DNA of 64,000 nucleotides. Origin: Physella acuta. Its lineage: Eukaryota > Mollusca > Gastropoda > Physidae. Position 1 is the first letter of the stretch, and each line of letters starts with the position of its first letter. A program made the position numbers and the translations under genes. This document shows, one piece after another, positions 19,691 through 30,290 of the stretch. The notes beneath the pieces were generated by a model, which had not been told where the DNA came from, ran no database searches, and worked only from the letters and a program-made list of their open reading frames with translations. The stretch is taken from positions 744,001-808,000 of the forward strand of contig NW_026731687.1 in the NCBI RefSeq assembly GCF_028476545.1, written 5' to 3'.

Positions 19691-20790
19691 ATATACCAAG
19701 GTAGCTGAAACAGGTTAACTGTACATCACCTGTTTGAATTAAAAGGGTACTGATAATTTAGCTAGAGAGTTAATACATGCTAACTCTTGTGTCACATGGC
19801 TCTCTTGGTATTCTCTACACCACTGAAGGTTGGATATCCGCACAAATATGTGAAAAATATATGGGTCTGAACCCATTGGGAATGAAGGAAGGAATAGATC
19901 TATATAACACGCAATTAGAACAGACGAAAAATTACTTTTTAAAAAGCAGCCTCGTGTGGTCGACAGAAAATAAAAGAATATCTTAAACCACCCTACGTTG
20001 AACAATCTTGAAGATTTACAGGGTATTTAAACACTAGCAATACACGTTGACTGACTAAAGTTTAATTAGTCTAGTGACGCTGTTGTCTACTAGTTTACTA
20101 ATACACAAACATGTTTAGGTCTTTTGTGTTTTAAATTGGATTAAAAGTTTTTGGGCTTAAATGGTAAAATGTACAGGTGAATAATATTCAATTACAACTT
20201 CCATGACTTAAGGAGTACAAATGCAGGATAATCTAGTTAATCACCTGATATTGCAACTATAGTGCCTTTAAAATTGTGCTTGATTATTTTTTGATTTACC
20301 TTAAGCATAACTATACAAAAAATTTGCTTCAGATAGAAACAAAATTTGAAAACATTTCTCCATACATTTCTAAATAAGCCTACTGTTGTAAACTTGAAAA
20401 GCTTTTTCTGAATCCAATGGAAGGCGCAGGGTTATAATAGATATGTCTCTTTGTAATATGTTTGTATGTGATCAGTCTACTTAACACTTGCAGATCATGT
20501 TTTATAATCGAGGTCAATCAAATACACATTTATTATTTTAGGGAGAGCACGTGTTAAATACAGAGGGAAAAAGCTTCTGGTTTGGACATAAACCTTTTTT
20601 TTTAGATTGTAAGCAACAAACAAAAAATTGATAGGCAATTTTTAATAATCGTCGTTAACAGCAAATTGGTGGCTTCCTGTTCAGCCCATTAATCTATCAC
20701 TGTCAATGAGATATGGCTTTATCATTTCTTTTTCTATAATTATGAGATGAACCTAGTCGTATTCTTTGTTTTAGTTGAGAAAGTTTGAGC
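19691..20790. other. Upstream region of the acid phosphatase gene
   Basis: No exon could be assigned with confidence. The phosphatase promoter and any 5' noncoding exon presumably lie here or further left. Confidence 0.4.
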
Positions 20791-23700
20791 ATGGTTTGGA
20801 TCACATCTATGCTGTTAGCCACAGTTTTGTGGTCAGGGTTTTTTGATCAAACTTGCTCCAAAGAAATAGAGGAAACCCACCATGAGCTCAACTTTTCCAG
20901 GAAAATACAGTCTGAGAGTTCAACAGTGGTCCTTGTTCAGGTGGTAAGTGGCATAAAATAGCATAAATTATTTTCCCTCTTGGTACCTGATGAACTTACT
21001 TAAGAGTAACCACAATTTTTGCACCACTTTATTATTTATCTAAATCCCCTGCATCTCAAAGACACTCAAGCATATTGAGACATTAAGGTCTTTGTGTTGT
21101 ATTTTGGTCAGTCTGTTCAGGGGTTCCTTTATAGTTAGGCTTAGAGGTGTGTTGAGCTCATAAAAGATTTACCCTATAAAAATATTTCATTAAAGTGTTA
21201 CATTTTATTTATTTAAATCATAATTTTGTTATTCTTTTTTTCTCTCACCTTAACCCACATGTGTTTTATAGAGTGAAAGATACAGAGCATGAAATAATAA
21301 AATGTGTTCACACACACACTAAACCTATTGTTTAGAAACAAACCTAGAAATGTGTGAGCTAATCCACCAGATTTATATCTGATCATAAATTGTATTGTAA
21401 CAAGAGCAAGCATCTGATGACAAATAGAAACCGATGGGGCCAGTTTGAAGTGACTAATAGAACCCATAAATGATACATGAATGTTAATGTCGTACATTTT
21501 TTTATCATAAATTGAACATAATGTAATCGCTAATGTAAAATCAATATACAATTGAAATAAAACAAACTGCTGGATATTTTCATTACAGGATGTGTTTATT
21601 TTTATGTTCCTTTACAGTCAAGATTTTTTTTTTAATTTACATTTTTAAATTTTATTTTGAAAGCACTAGTGTTTTTTCAGTGAATACAAAGAATCTAATA
21701 AGATGTTAAGTTTGTACTAGAAAGAAAATGATGAAATGTATACAATAAAAATATTTAATAAGTTGGAGGGTTGTCTAGAAATAGTTCATTCAATAGCATG
21801 TAATATTAAGAAGACAGTCGGTCATCTTTAATAAGATGGTTGCTTCAAGATTGTTATGAACTGTGCTTAAGCTTTGTTATCATTATGTCAACTAATTGAA
21901 ACTATTTAGTTTGGTCTGAGCTAAATATAAGTAAATCATGTCTTATTTTTAGATTCATCGCCATGGAGACCGTAGTCAAACTAGCACATATCCTAATGAC
22001 CCAAATAAAAATAGTTGGCCTCAAGGTTTTGGGCAGTTGACCACGGTAAAAATAAGTTTTCAGTTAATCAGTTAATCAACTCTTGAATGGGCACATTATT
22101 GCCCATGTATTGTTTTCTGACCAAGTATCTGACAAGTATTCTTGTTATCAACAGATGGGCATGAATCAAGGGTTTGAGCTTGGCCAGTTTTTGCAGTCCT
22201 GGTATGGGGAGCTGATTGATAAAGTGTTTAACCACACCCAGGTGAGTGCCCCCACATCCTCACTATACTGTCTATACAGTCCTGGTATGACGAGCTGATT
22301 GATAAAGTGTTTAACCACACCCAGGTGAGGCCCCCACATCCTCACTATACTGTCTATTTGATTGTTTACGCTGGTGGTTTAAATTCCTTGTGGAGACTCA
22401 CATTTTTTATTGCTTTTAAAACTGGAGCATTGCGTTTTTAATTAGTTCAGTAATGCACATGTTGATATTGTTTCTTTTAATTTTTTTTAATTAGTAGTTA
22501 GTAATTTTGTAAGCACTTTTCATCCAATGCAACCTTTTTTTAGAAAACTATTCACGAAGTAACAATCTTCTAAATGCAGGTGTCCATCAGAAGCACAGAT
22601 TACGCTCGTACACTGATGACAGCAGAATGTGTAGCAGCTGGGCTGTTCTCACAAGCTGACAGACAGAACCACTCTGTCCAGGGCTTGCCTTCAATCAATT
22701 GGCAGCCTGTGCCCATTTACTCTGTGCCTAAATCCATGGATCGGGTTGGTGAACACTCATTTTTACTTTCTCGTATATACGTAGTATAGAGAAAGTATTG
22801 TAATCGTGCAAAAAAAAAAATCGAGATTTTTACAAATCTCGACGTTTTACACCTCACTGATACGGAAAAACATAATTTTGCAATCTTGTCCGTATGTCTG
22901 TGTGTGTGTGTGTCTGTGTGTGTGTGTGTGTGTAAACACGATTACTTGAGTACCGTTACAGCTAGGTTGATGAAATTTCATATATAAGTATTTTATCAAA
23001 ATCGTAGATCCGTATCAACTTTTGAGCGATTTCCGATAATCGGAAGTGGTACTTTTTCTACTTTGAATTTTTCAAAAGCCTATAACTTGAGTACTATTTC
23101 AGATAGATAAATGAAATTTCACATGTAAGTAAAAGATCTAATTCTCTACCTTCTGTTAAATTTTGAGTAATTTCCGTTGACGGGAAGTACTAATTTACGC
23201 TATTTCCGATTTCTCAAAAACGCATCTAAATTTATAAAGTACTAATAATATTGCGCACCATTATGAACATCTTTATTCGGCGTTCGCTTGGTGTGCAATA
23301 CTTTTTTCTATGAAATTCTATTTTATTTTAAAAAGTTTATGTATTTAAAATAGATTAAAAATCATTACTATATCCCGAGTTCCCATCCCCTGTTGTTTTA
23401 TATAAGAATATTCGAGAAAGTTTAGGGGAGATCACATCCGGTTTATTTAATTTTTGTTTTACAATCCAGTTTTGTCACACGAAAAATATATTTAATACAT
23501 TTCAAGAAATAATAGTTACAAAATAAAATTCAAATATGAAACTTAAATTTCTTTAGCTGCTAAGACCCTCATCAAGTTGTGAGTACATTAATGACTTGAG
23601 ATCAGAAGTGGAAGTCTCATTTGATTCTCAGCAGGAGTTGTTGTTCCAGAAGGTACTTTCTCTTCTATCATTCTTTTAAATCATTGTTTGTTCACTGTGT

Positions 23701-26700
23701 AATCTTAATGTAAAATTATAGTTTTTAGATACCAAGCAGATTTTCCTTGATATCAGTCTACTTCTATTTTAGGAACTTATGCTGAATTTGAGCAGGTTTA
23801 CTGGTATGGATATAAATGCTACCAGCTTGCATTATTTGGCTGATATAGTCTTCTGTCAGGTAATGTCAAATATGTTAGATGACAATACAAAAACTAACTT
23901 AGAGGAATAGTTTTACTAATTCTCTCTATACAACTGCACTAATAAAACAGAGATAAATAGGAATATGCTAAAAGAAGGGACACAGTTAACTTACCTTGGA
24001 AGTTTTGTGTCTAAGGAATTGACCAAGACATGAAGGTCTGAACCAGCAAGGCAACAAATTCTGTAAACTTGCTAAAGCCTGTCTGGGATTCTAATCCACT
24101 ATCAAGAAACACAAAGCTCAGAATGTTTGGCACAAAAGTGAAAAACAAATCCACTAAACAGGTTGTTTAGACTTATCTTGAAAATACACAGGCCAGACAA
24201 AGTTTTAAACCCACAACCAGGTCAAGCTCCAGTTAAGGTCAGCTAGTAACACAACCGTGATAGCCACTATGCATTATGTATGTGGGCTAAGCATAATCTA
24301 GACCTTATGTTCATCAGGCAGCCAAAAGATAATAAAAAGAAGTAGAAGAATTGTTTCGGCTAGTTGAGTTTTACCATATATGTGATCTATTGTATAATTA
24401 TTTACATTTTCTGTTTAAAAAGATAGCACATTATCCCCATAAGACTAACAATGAATGGGAGTTTTAAAAATTCTACATTATCCTAATGAGCATAATTACA
24501 ACTATGATTTGAGTTTATGTTGAGCCGCAAGTGACTAAAACTGTGTCTGTTGATGTGATACAGAACAGCCACAACATGACGCAGCCCAAGTGGTTGACCC
24601 CTGACATTCAGACGCAGCTGTACAGCTATAAACAAAACAAGGCTTCTGTTACAGCAGCGGATGCCAAGTATTTAAGTGGTGGGCAATAGTTGTCATTTGT
24701 TGTAGTGCTGTATGCAAGATGTCATTTTTTGTTGTAATGCTGTGTGGTATTAGATGTCATTTGTGGTAGTGCTTTGTGGTACAAGATGGATTTGTTGTAG
24801 TGTTGTGTGAATGTTTATGTGTGGAACACACCCATCTGATACTTACACCAAATTACTGAAAAATTTGTTGCTTAATTTTAATAATAATATTAAAAAAAAA
24901 AAGGTTACACTCTACTAAAAAATGTGTAGCTCTTGTTCTTTAGCAAGTGCCATGGATACATCCTACATGTGCTGTAATTCTGTGTATATTCTAAACAGGA
25001 ACATTGCTAGAGACATTAATCAATAATATACAAGCAAAGATGAAGGGCAGCCAGAACAAGATGTATTTGTATTCTGCAGTGAGTATTGTCTGGTTAACTT
25101 TTCTCTACTTTTGTCTAACAACAAACACATTTGTCATTAACGTGACCAATGTCTTTGTTAACATCACAATAACTGAGAAAATGTTGGTTCTTTTGGCTTG
25201 AGTCTCAGCTATTTTACAATTTATGTAAATCACTTGTTGAATCGTTACTGATTGAATTTTTACAATCTTTACAGATTATGGATGTAGAATCTTTAACTAA
25301 GTAAATATTTCCCTGACCATACAACTAGTTCCATGTTTTTAAAAGCTTTTATTTAACTTGATTCCTCTGTCTATCGTCAGTCTGTCTTTCTACCTGTCGT
25401 CATAGAGCGAAATGGGTGAGCAAAATTTCGGGCACTTCTAACTGACAGATTCGTTTCAAAGTTGGCATGTGGGTCAAGACTTGAAGATAATGCAATATTA
25501 CATTAATTTTAACTTAATTGGATGACTAAGTAATTTTTTATGGATTAATTAAAATTTTCTGAGATTAGTTGGCAGTCTTGACTACTCTTTATCATGTTTA
25601 TTTGGTGCGCAATAGTTTTTAGTCATGCAACTCTATAGTAAATAAACAAATTTAAAGTACTGAAAAAAATTTGCATACAAATGTTTTAGTTACAAGTTTT
25701 TATGTATTAATGCACTAAAAAGGGGACAATAAATGATTTTCTTTAAATATATACTACTACACTACTATTTAAATTACTATCAAGAAAAACTTGGGTGACT
25801 TCTAAACTATTAGTTTAAGTACCCGATGCATATTATAGTGACCAACGCTTTTCTTTACAGTTATTTAAATATTACTATATATTTAAAGAAAATAATTTAT
25901 TTTCCCCTTTTTAGTGCATTATTACATAAAAGCTTGTTATTAAAACAATTGCATGCACATTTTTTACTGCTATACATCGTCACCCAAAAATTATTCTATT
26001 CATTTGTTACATAACCAGCTTTGGTTTGGTTTGATAAATGTTGGCATTTTCTGTACAGAAATCTTTAGCCAATATTCATGTATTTTATTCTCTGTACTGT
26101 AACAAATTTTTTCTATGACCACCTTATCCACTGTACTGTAATGACATATATTTTCTATGACCACCTTATTCACTGTACTTTAATGACTTAAATTTTCTAT
26201 GACCACCTTATCCACTGTACTGTTATGACGTATATTTTCTATGACCACCTTATCCACTGTACTGTTATGACATATTTTCTATGACCATCTTATCCACTGT
26301 ACTGTAATGACGTATATTTTCTATGACCACCTTATCCACTGTACTGTAACGACGTATATTTTCTATGACCACCTTATCCACTGTACTGTAATGACATATA
26401 TTTTCTATGACCACCTTATCCACTGTACTGTTATGACTTATATTTTCTATGACCACCTTATCCACTGTACTGTAACGACTTATATTTTCTTTGACCACCT
26501 TATCCACTCTACTGTAATGGCGTATATTTTCTATGACCACCTTATCCACTGTACTGTAATGACTTAAATTTTCTGTGACCACCTTATCCACTGTACTGTA
26601 ATGACTTATATTTTCTATGACCACATTATCCACTGTACTGTAACGACGTATATTTTCTTTGACCACCTTATCCACTCTACTGTAATGACGTATATTTTCT

Positions 26701-27461
26701 ATGACCACCTTATCCACTGTACTGTAATGGCGTATATTTTCTATTACCACCTTATCCACTGTACTGTAACGACGTATATTTTCACTGACCAGCATGAGTC
26801 ACCACTGAGATTTTTAATGGCACTCCTGGGGGTGGACACAAGACTTGAGGTACCCTACGCAGCAGCTGTCATTGTGGAGCTACACCAGATCGAGGGCAAA
26901 CATTTGATCAGGCTGTTCTATAGAAACAGCACAACCCAAGCACCTCATGTCCTGGTAGCTGCAGGTTGGTGCAATGGTTTTCTCATGTTTCACTTCAACA
27001 GATATCTCATCTTTACTATACCATGTTAAAAGTATTTTTGTTTGAACTTTCAAAACAACAGTTGAAAAAAAGAAATTGGAAAAAATTTAAAGAATAAAAC
27101 TGAAAATATGTAGGCCTATAGTATGTTAAAATAACTCAAATCTGTGATGACTAAATAAATTATTTAATCAACAGGCTGCCCTAATGAGATGTGCCCCTTC
27201 CACATATTTAATGAAGTCTATCAAAAGCGAATGCTGACAGATAAGGAATGGGATGATATTTGTATTGAAGCCCCTTATAAAAGTTTTGTTTTGGCAGAAA
27301 GTATGTTAACATTTCAGTAAATTAGTTTTATAATTTGAATTATCTATGGATATAAACATAGGTGCTAGTCAGTGGTATCAGCACTTATTTGTTAGGAGAG
27401 GTGGAGGGGTTAAAAATATTTTTTTGCTTTTAAAATCATTATGGAATATATATTTTCATGT

Positions 27462-27498
<37 letters not shown>

Positions 27499-27923
27499 GC
27501 ATAGATGGATAAACATAAAGTGACACGAGTACATCATCACCAATAGCTGTATCTTTTAGTGCAGGTGTTCTCCATAGTGAGAGGTTTTAAACCATGCCCC
27601 CTCTCCCCCCACCACCACTGTTAGTTTCTCCACTTCACTAACAAACTTTTAAAATGACAGGTCTGTTCCCTCTGCTGGTTGGAGTGTTGGTGGCCTTCAT
27701 AGGCCTGGATGTGTTCCTGGGATTTAAGCTTTTCAACCTGCACAATGTACTGCGACATGGCCCTCATCTAGAGCAATATGCCCTGCTGGAAGCTGAACAA
27801 GATCACAATGAGAGTGATGTGGAATTTGAACTGGAAGAAATGCATACAAAAGTGAAGAATGAGGATCTAAAGCAAAATAATGGGGGTGGATCTCACGTTA
27901 TTGATTCAGATGAAAGTATATAA
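20791..27923 (+). CDS. ACP2: Lysosomal-type histidine acid phosphatase, 11 exons, 478 aa
   Basis: Type I membrane phosphomonoesterase of the histidine phosphatase superfamily, branch 2 (LAP/PAP/ACPT group), expected in lysosomes. Exons: 20791-20943, 21953-22045, 22155-22241, 22580-22744, 23557-23652, 23773-23859, 24564-24678, 24999-25078, 26793-26964, 27175-27300, 27661-27923; all join in frame. An N-terminal signal peptide ([18 protein letters not shown]) is followed by the nucleophile motif RHGDRSQ at residues 54-60 (His55). [23 protein letters not shown] and the SMDRLL segment match the family. A membrane span lies near 397-415 ([17 protein letters not shown]), then an acidic tail of about 60 residues with a YALL sorting-type motif. 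Oddities: the catalytic HD dipeptide is HE (293-294), and RHGDRSP ends in Q. Human ACP2 is 423 aa, so the tail is longer here. The start is the first ATG before the signal peptide. Confidence 0.94.
22280..22324 (+). other. Potential duplicate exon 3b in the acid phosphatase gene
   Basis: An 84-bp tandem duplication copies the last 45 nt of exon 3, its donor and part of the following intron. The copy begins after CTATACAG, a usable acceptor, and ends CCCAG|GTGAGG, a usable donor. Its 45 nt keep phase 0 and would insert 15 residues ([15 protein letters not shown]), with G changed to D relative to exon 3. Whether it is ever spliced in is unknown. Confidence 0.5.
22760..23450 (+). repeat. Dispersed repeat family A, copy 2, in acid phosphatase intron 4
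   Basis: Same orientation and architecture as 1957-2657, with the internal TG tract expanded at 22896-22933. The copy begins only about 15 bp past the exon 4 donor at 22745 and fills most of intron 4, leaving about 100 bp before the exon 5 acceptor. The splice sites appear intact. Confidence 0.85.
23950..24130 (+). mobile_element. Degenerate LINE fragment in acid phosphatase intron 6
   Basis: One frame reads [17 protein letters not shown], followed in another frame by A-R-Q-Q-I and LAKACLGF-like sequence. This matches the region after the reverse transcriptase domain of many LINEs (TYLGS-x-[IV]S, then R-I-x-K-A). It contains stops and shifts and is old. Confidence 0.5.
26107..26792 (+). repeat. 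42-bp minisatellite ending at the exon 9 acceptor of the acid phosphatase gene
   Basis: About 16 copies of a 42-bp unit built on TTTTCTATGACCACCTTATC and CACTGTACTGTAATGACGTA. The array fills the end of intron 8. Its last, partial unit reads TTTTCACTGACCAG and supplies the acceptor for exon 9 at 26793. No AG dinucleotide occurs on the sense strand between 26069 and 26790. Because 42 is divisible by three, both strands show long repetitive open frames, which I regard as non-coding. Confidence 0.95.
27468..27499. repeat. (CA)n(TA)n microsatellite
   Basis: Simple repeat in acid phosphatase intron 10. Confidence 0.9.
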
Positions 27924-28544
27924 CACAAGGAAGTTAGGCAGCCGTGTTTTTATTGCTTGTTGAATAATAATCAGGTTGTGATTCCATTACCACCTGTATC
28001 TGGCTCATCCATGACATTCCTGTAGCTGAGTCCTGATTGGCCAGGGGACTGCTGCTACTGTGATATAGATCTGACCAATTGTGACAAATATGTGATCATT
28101 CAGGAATTTTTAAAAATGTGAATTTTCATTAACTACAGTATGTCTTTTAAAGTAATTTGAAACCAAATAACCAAAAATGTAAATACCTTAAGATCTAAAT
28201 ATAATCACATATAACCAGATACAATGAAAGATTGAATTTATTTTTAAATGACTTCCCTGTAACATTACCATTTCAAGCTCTAAATCAACTGTTTTTGTTT
28301 TTATTGTGTTCAACCTGAGTGTGCTATAGCATTCATAGAAGATTGTGGTGCCACAGCTGTGTAGACTTCCCACATAATTGGACCCATTTGTAGTGGCTCA
28401 CATTGTCTAAAAATGTTATCTTGTTTTGCAATTGATTCTCAGATCTAGTCAGTATTGTCAGGGCTCAAATTTTAAATGATATTAATTTTTAAAAATCTGA
28501 TTTGAAATGATATTGTTACCTCTCTGTGATATTCTATTGGTTCA

Positions 28545-28835
28545 TGGTGGGCAGAGATTTAAGTTAGATGTTGTTTGATCTCTAGTCATGCCAGTGGATA
28601 TTGTCTTATGTGATTCTTGGTGGGCAGAGATTTAAGTTAGATGTTGTTTGATCTCTAGTCATGCCAGTGGATATTGTCTTATGTGATTCTTGGTGGGCAG
28701 AGATTTAAGTTAGATGTTGTTTGATCTCTAGTCATGCCAGTGGATATTGTCTTATGTGATTTTTGGTGGGCAGAGATTTAAGTTAGATGTTGTTTGATCT
28801 CTAGTCATGCCAGTGGATATTGTCTTATTGTGTTC
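28545..28835. repeat. 73-bp tandem repeat, 4 copies
   Basis: Four almost identical copies of a unit containing GTGGGCAGAGATTTAAGTT and GATCTCTAGTCATGCCAGTG, spaced exactly 73 bp apart (anchors at 28551, 28624, 28697, 28770). They probably lie in the acid phosphatase 3'UTR. Confidence 0.95.
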
Positions 28836-29593
28836 TCTTTTTCCAGGAGCTTCTACCAAAGTTATATGGTTGTACATAAAATGTAGTCACATACCTGGGG
28901 GAGTGGGGCGCTAGTGTTTTAACTGTTCTGTGAGTGGAGATAAATGTGGGGTAGCAGCTATTTTGTAATTGTTTTAGGGCAAAAATTATGAAGGGGGAGG
29001 GTAAAGGAGAGAGAATAGTCTAAAAAGATACTCATCTGTAAATGACCCATAACATGTTTAAGATTAAGCCAATACCTGCCATTCCAACATTGTTATTATA
29101 TTTTACAAACTTGGGCCTTTGGTGTTTTTTTTATTCTTTCAGTATTTTAAACAGATGAGACCATACATATTTACAAATGTTCTTCCATGATTAACAGAAA
29201 GATCTGTATGTACCAAATAACTCTTTCTCTGTCTTTCTATTGAAAAAAATGTACTTGCTTCTTTTATTTCAATATACACAATTAAAGAAGTTTTTACCCT
29301 ATGAGATTTTAGGAAGATTTTGATGTATTTATGCAGATTGAAATTTTAGCATGCTGGTGCATTAATGACATTGTGAAAGTATTGTAATTAAAGAGACATT
29401 AAATTTATCAGCTTTGCAACTGCTGCTTTTGTTCTAAAGGAAAACATAATTCTTTTTGATAATCTTTTATTTTCAAATTTTAAACAATTAAAAAAATATC
29501 TGTAATATAAATATTACAATAACATAATAAATGCATAAACACAATTATTTCTGTTGAAACATATCTTGTGTTAATTTAATATTGATTTTAAAG

Positions 29594-29599
29594 AATAAA
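29594..29599 (+). terminator. Candidate polyadenylation signal, acid phosphatase gene
   Basis: AATAAA in an AT-rich context; a second signal at 29526 is an alternative. Confidence 0.35.
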
Positions 29600-30248
29600 T
29601 GACTTAGTTTTAAGTTGAATGTGGAATAGTTGTACACCAGATAATAGCAGTGATAGCAAAATGTCTGGTAATTAGACTAACTAGGGGGGAAAGTCAACAA
29701 TGAATTTTTTTTTGACGTTTTGTTTCATCTTCCGCTTCAACTTTTTAAATTTAAATATTAGAATTTTCCAGTCCCTATTGCCACACTAAAACAAAAATTC
29801 AAGTTGAGAGTTAGGTAAAGTGGAAGGTTTGAATAGTAACTTTTTTTTCTGTAATAATCTTTAACCACAATAAAAAAACAACCAGCATTATAAATTGACC
29901 TGTAGCTTACATGCATTATAACAGTTAAGAAAGACATTAACCCACTCTGAAAATACAAATGATCAAACCTTCCCTAATACTGTTTCGAATGAGTCTTTCC
30001 TCTTCCCAGTGTCTGACAGTGGACACTTCCAACAATAGGTGTATCAGGTTGCTAATAGTAATCTAATATCAGGTTTTTTTAGGGTCTGAAGTAGGGGTAG
30101 AGATACTACTTGTAACTTACGCCCAATTTTTAAGAACATTTCATTATAGTAACATTTTCAGACACTAGTGAGGAACAAAAATACATTCTGCTTGGCAAAA
30201 CTCTGTAGCTTTTCTGTTTGACATAGATTGTGAAAAAAATGAAGATAA

Positions 30249-30258
30249 TTTATTTATT
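30249..30258 (-). terminator. Polyadenylation signals of WDR24
   Basis: Two overlapping AATAAA hexamers on the minus strand, starting about 35 nt after the WDR24 stop codon (30291-30293). This implies a very short 3'UTR. Confidence 0.6.
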
Positions 30259-30290
30259 CTATTGCTCCTTGGTTATAGTTGTCCTATGTC

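Larger units (their letters stand above)
27924..30248. other. ACP2: Acid phosphatase 3'UTR and convergent intergenic region
   Basis: After the TAA at 27921-27923 no further exon is seen. AATAAA at 29526-29531 and 29594-29599 are candidate ends, giving a 3'UTR of up to about 1.7 kb that would include the 73-bp tandem repeat. The WDR24 poly(A) signal on the other strand is only about 650 bp further on. Confidence 0.5.

Noticed and set aside
24190-24280. Minus-strand tRNA-like SINE head
   Set aside because: A GGGTTTAAAAC B-box-like sequence is present, but the A box and spacing are unconvincing.
25079-26792. A hidden alternative exon that would restore the HDTT motif of the acid phosphatase
   Set aside because: I looked through intron 8 for a codable H-D-[TS]-T segment near an acceptor and saw none. 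The exon at 26793 joins in frame and matches the family downstream.
26265-26795. Long open frames on both strands with a 14-residue period
   Set aside because: They are a consequence of the 42-bp minisatellite. The region is intronic in the phosphatase gene and the peptide matches no family.
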